DNA from: Ditylenchus dipsaci
Lineage: Eukaryota; Nematoda; Chromadorea; Rhabditida; Anguinidae
DNA length: 64,000 nt
NCBI GenBank assembly: GCA_004194705.1
Contig: SADC01001009.1
Coordinates: 496,001 to 560,000 of the forward strand
Direction: 5' to 3'
The translations under genes were made by a program, and so were the position numbers. Of this stretch, positions 63,001 through 64,000 are shown in pieces; the first letter of the stretch is position 1; each line of letters starts with the position of its first letter. The notes beneath the pieces are model-generated. The model was not told the DNA's origin, did not search any database, and saw only the letters and a list, made by a program, of their open reading frames with translations.

Positions 63001-64000
63001 TCTTGGAGAACCATTTGTTAGCAGCTTCCGTGTCCGCCAATAATTTATCAATCCCGAATCCGCAGTTCACAAAGCCATTGACAAAAGAGTATGCGAGATT
63101 CATGCGAGCACTAGTATCTCCAATGGTGTTGGCAAATGGTCCTGCAATACTTATGGCTTTTCAAAATTTACAGAAAAATGCATTTAGAATTTTTTCCCCA
63201 AAATGTTCTACTCTGATTTTTTACGAGCCATAACTTTGTGTAGAGATGATACCTAGCTAAATGTTTGAGAAAAGAAAGATCATATTTCTAGCGGTTTTTT
63301 CGACAATAAATACAGCAATACTTTATCATTAAATCGTGACAATGTGCAAAAAATATATATAAGTTGCAACAAGAATTTCTCATAACTTTTTTTTTTCTGC
63401 CATCTGTCTTTTAAAAGATTTGTTTTTTCAGAAGCTCAAATCTTTTTTATTCTTAAAATTTCAGTCAAAAAAATTTTTTGGCTTCAAAACAGCAATAAGC
63501 ACTGGATAAACTAACCCTCTTCCTTAAGAAATGGTGGAAACGTCCTTTTTCGACCGAATGTACTTTTTTAATTTTTTGAGATGGCAGCCCTGCAGGAAAA
63601 CCAGAAATTCTGATACTGGATTCGTGTTCAAGGTCGTCGATTTGCATGTGTAAATGTTTTCAAAATTTCAAAGTCACTGTCTAATTTCCGATTCCGCTCA
63701 AATAAATACATATTTTCAATATCTGAATTTTATTGTCTTGAGCGGAATGGGAAATTTGACAGTGATAACCATACAATTTCTTGGAACACCCTGTATATTG
63801 AGATTTTAACTGAAAGAAATGAACACACTTGACTGCTCCAAATGAGCCTTGTAGATGTCTTCCGGTTTCTTCGGCTCCATGATGTCCAATTCTCGGGCAA
63901 GTGATCTAAACTTTATAGTCTATCTATAGTGCTTAAAGAAGTGTATTACCGAAAGTACTGATGTAAACTGATATTGGAATTAAGTTCAGCTAATCTTTCA
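57041..64000 (-). CDS. PSMD2: 26S proteasome non-ATPase subunit Rpn1 (5' end outside window)
   Basis: Scaffold of the 19S base that docks ubiquitin receptors and Ubp6/USP14. Exons: 64000-63950, 63905-63829, 63141-62989, 62938-62832, 62255-62046, 61986-61792, 60920-60733, 60681-60515, 60458-60428, 58868-58635, 58349-58298, 57943-57839, 57782-57528 and 57128-57041 (TGA). Typical stretches: [88 protein letters not shown] and [19 protein letters not shown], which form the PC-repeat toroid and C-terminal lobe. Exon 60458-60428 is only 31 nt. Exon 61986-61792 is one base short (frame changes at about 61926), and the last junction misses phase by one base; these may be sequencing errors or damage. 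Confidence 0.92.
58388..58617. repeat. Near-perfect hairpin in an Rpn1 intron
   Basis: Arms of about 110 bp, including GAATCTCCATTCACCGCAAA and ACGTAAAAAGCAAACATGGG, pair with almost no mismatch around a short loop near 58505. It lies 18 nt from the exon ending at 58635 (minus-strand donor side). It is probably a MITE. Confidence 0.8.
59303..59555. mobile_element. Pogo-type MITE with TA duplication in an Rpn1 intron
   Basis: 253 bp; TA at 59301-59302 and 59556-59557. The ends CCGTATTTACTTTAATAGTA and the inverse of CCGTATTTACTCTAATAGTA match. The internal ACGAGCTCTACCGATCCC segment is the inverse of the family's conserved core. Confidence 0.85.
60428..60458 (-). other. PSMD2: 31-nt microexon of Rpn1
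   Basis: Bounded by TTTTTAG and GTTAGT, it encodes [10 protein letters not shown] plus the last base of a split serine codon. It restores phase (2+31=33) between GEDVG and MRYGEP and supplies the conserved MALRTFGHLLRYGEP segment, which would otherwise be missing. Confidence 0.85.
61499..61737. repeat. Palindrome with CCATTTCAAATTGCGCC units (Rpn1 intron)
   Basis: The outer arms GGAGAAGAATGGGCCATTTC and inverse end the repeat. Inside are irregular AATTGCGCCA/AATTGGCCCA units in both directions. Confidence 0.7.
63655..63800. repeat. Small inverted repeat (Rpn1 intron)
   Basis: TCAAAGTCACTGTCTAATTTC and CCGCTCAA pair with GAGCGG and GAAATTTGACAGTG near 63740-63770, followed by ACACCCTGTATATTGAG, a Tc1-type-looking end. 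No left partner end was fixed. The rest of the intron 63142-63828 holds nothing identified. Confidence 0.45.

Overview
The window is nuclear DNA of an animal. Genes are broken by short GT-AG introns, most of them about 43-60 nt. The recognisable proteins are eukaryotic: rabenosyn-5, a PP2A B56 subunit, proteasome Rpn1, and fragments of ribosomal protein L26 and histone H2B. DNA between genes is dominated by DNA transposons, most of them non-autonomous. The very short introns would suit a nematode or another compact-intron invertebrate, but I cannot name the organism. No rRNA gene, functional tRNA gene, CRISPR array or prokaryotic operon is visible.

Layout. 1-526 (+): last three exons of an unidentified gene. 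1.1-10.2 kb: transposon region with a decayed pogo-type element, a hAT-like element with inverted minisatellites and several long palindromes. 11.2-16.6 kb: a 5.4-kb hAT element with an 8-bp target duplication. It carries a hAT dimerisation-domain remnant and a broken H2B-like gene. A PIF/Harbinger-like element sits inside it, and that element holds a broken RPL26 gene and a third nested element. 20.56-23.31 kb (-): rabenosyn-5. 26.0-28.75 kb: hAT-like composite. 28.77-33.80 kb: four elements nested in one another. The innermost is a 4.06-kb Helitron carrying an RPA1-like OB-fold gene. 34.19-35.40 kb: another hAT-like element. 35.47-39.18 kb (-): complete PP2A B56 gene in nine exons, with a transposon in its long intron. 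39.2-45.4 kb: MITEs, one isolated exon and two unrecognised minus-strand genes. 45.69-47.55 kb: 1.86-kb palindromic composite. 48.3-49.3 kb: tandem array whose units look like exon plus intron. 53.1-53.6 kb: possible small (+) gene with an in-frame stop. 57.04-64.0 kb (-): proteasome Rpn1, 5' end outside the window, including a 31-nt microexon and two one-base frame discrepancies.

The host genes have no evident shared pathway; they are endosome trafficking, phosphatase regulation and proteasome genes separated by transposons. The clearest biology is mobile-element architecture. Insertion boundaries can be checked inside the window from 8-bp, TA, TAA or A|T target sites, and in two cases from an intact or mirror copy of the empty site. 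Two captured host-gene fragments lie inside transposons.
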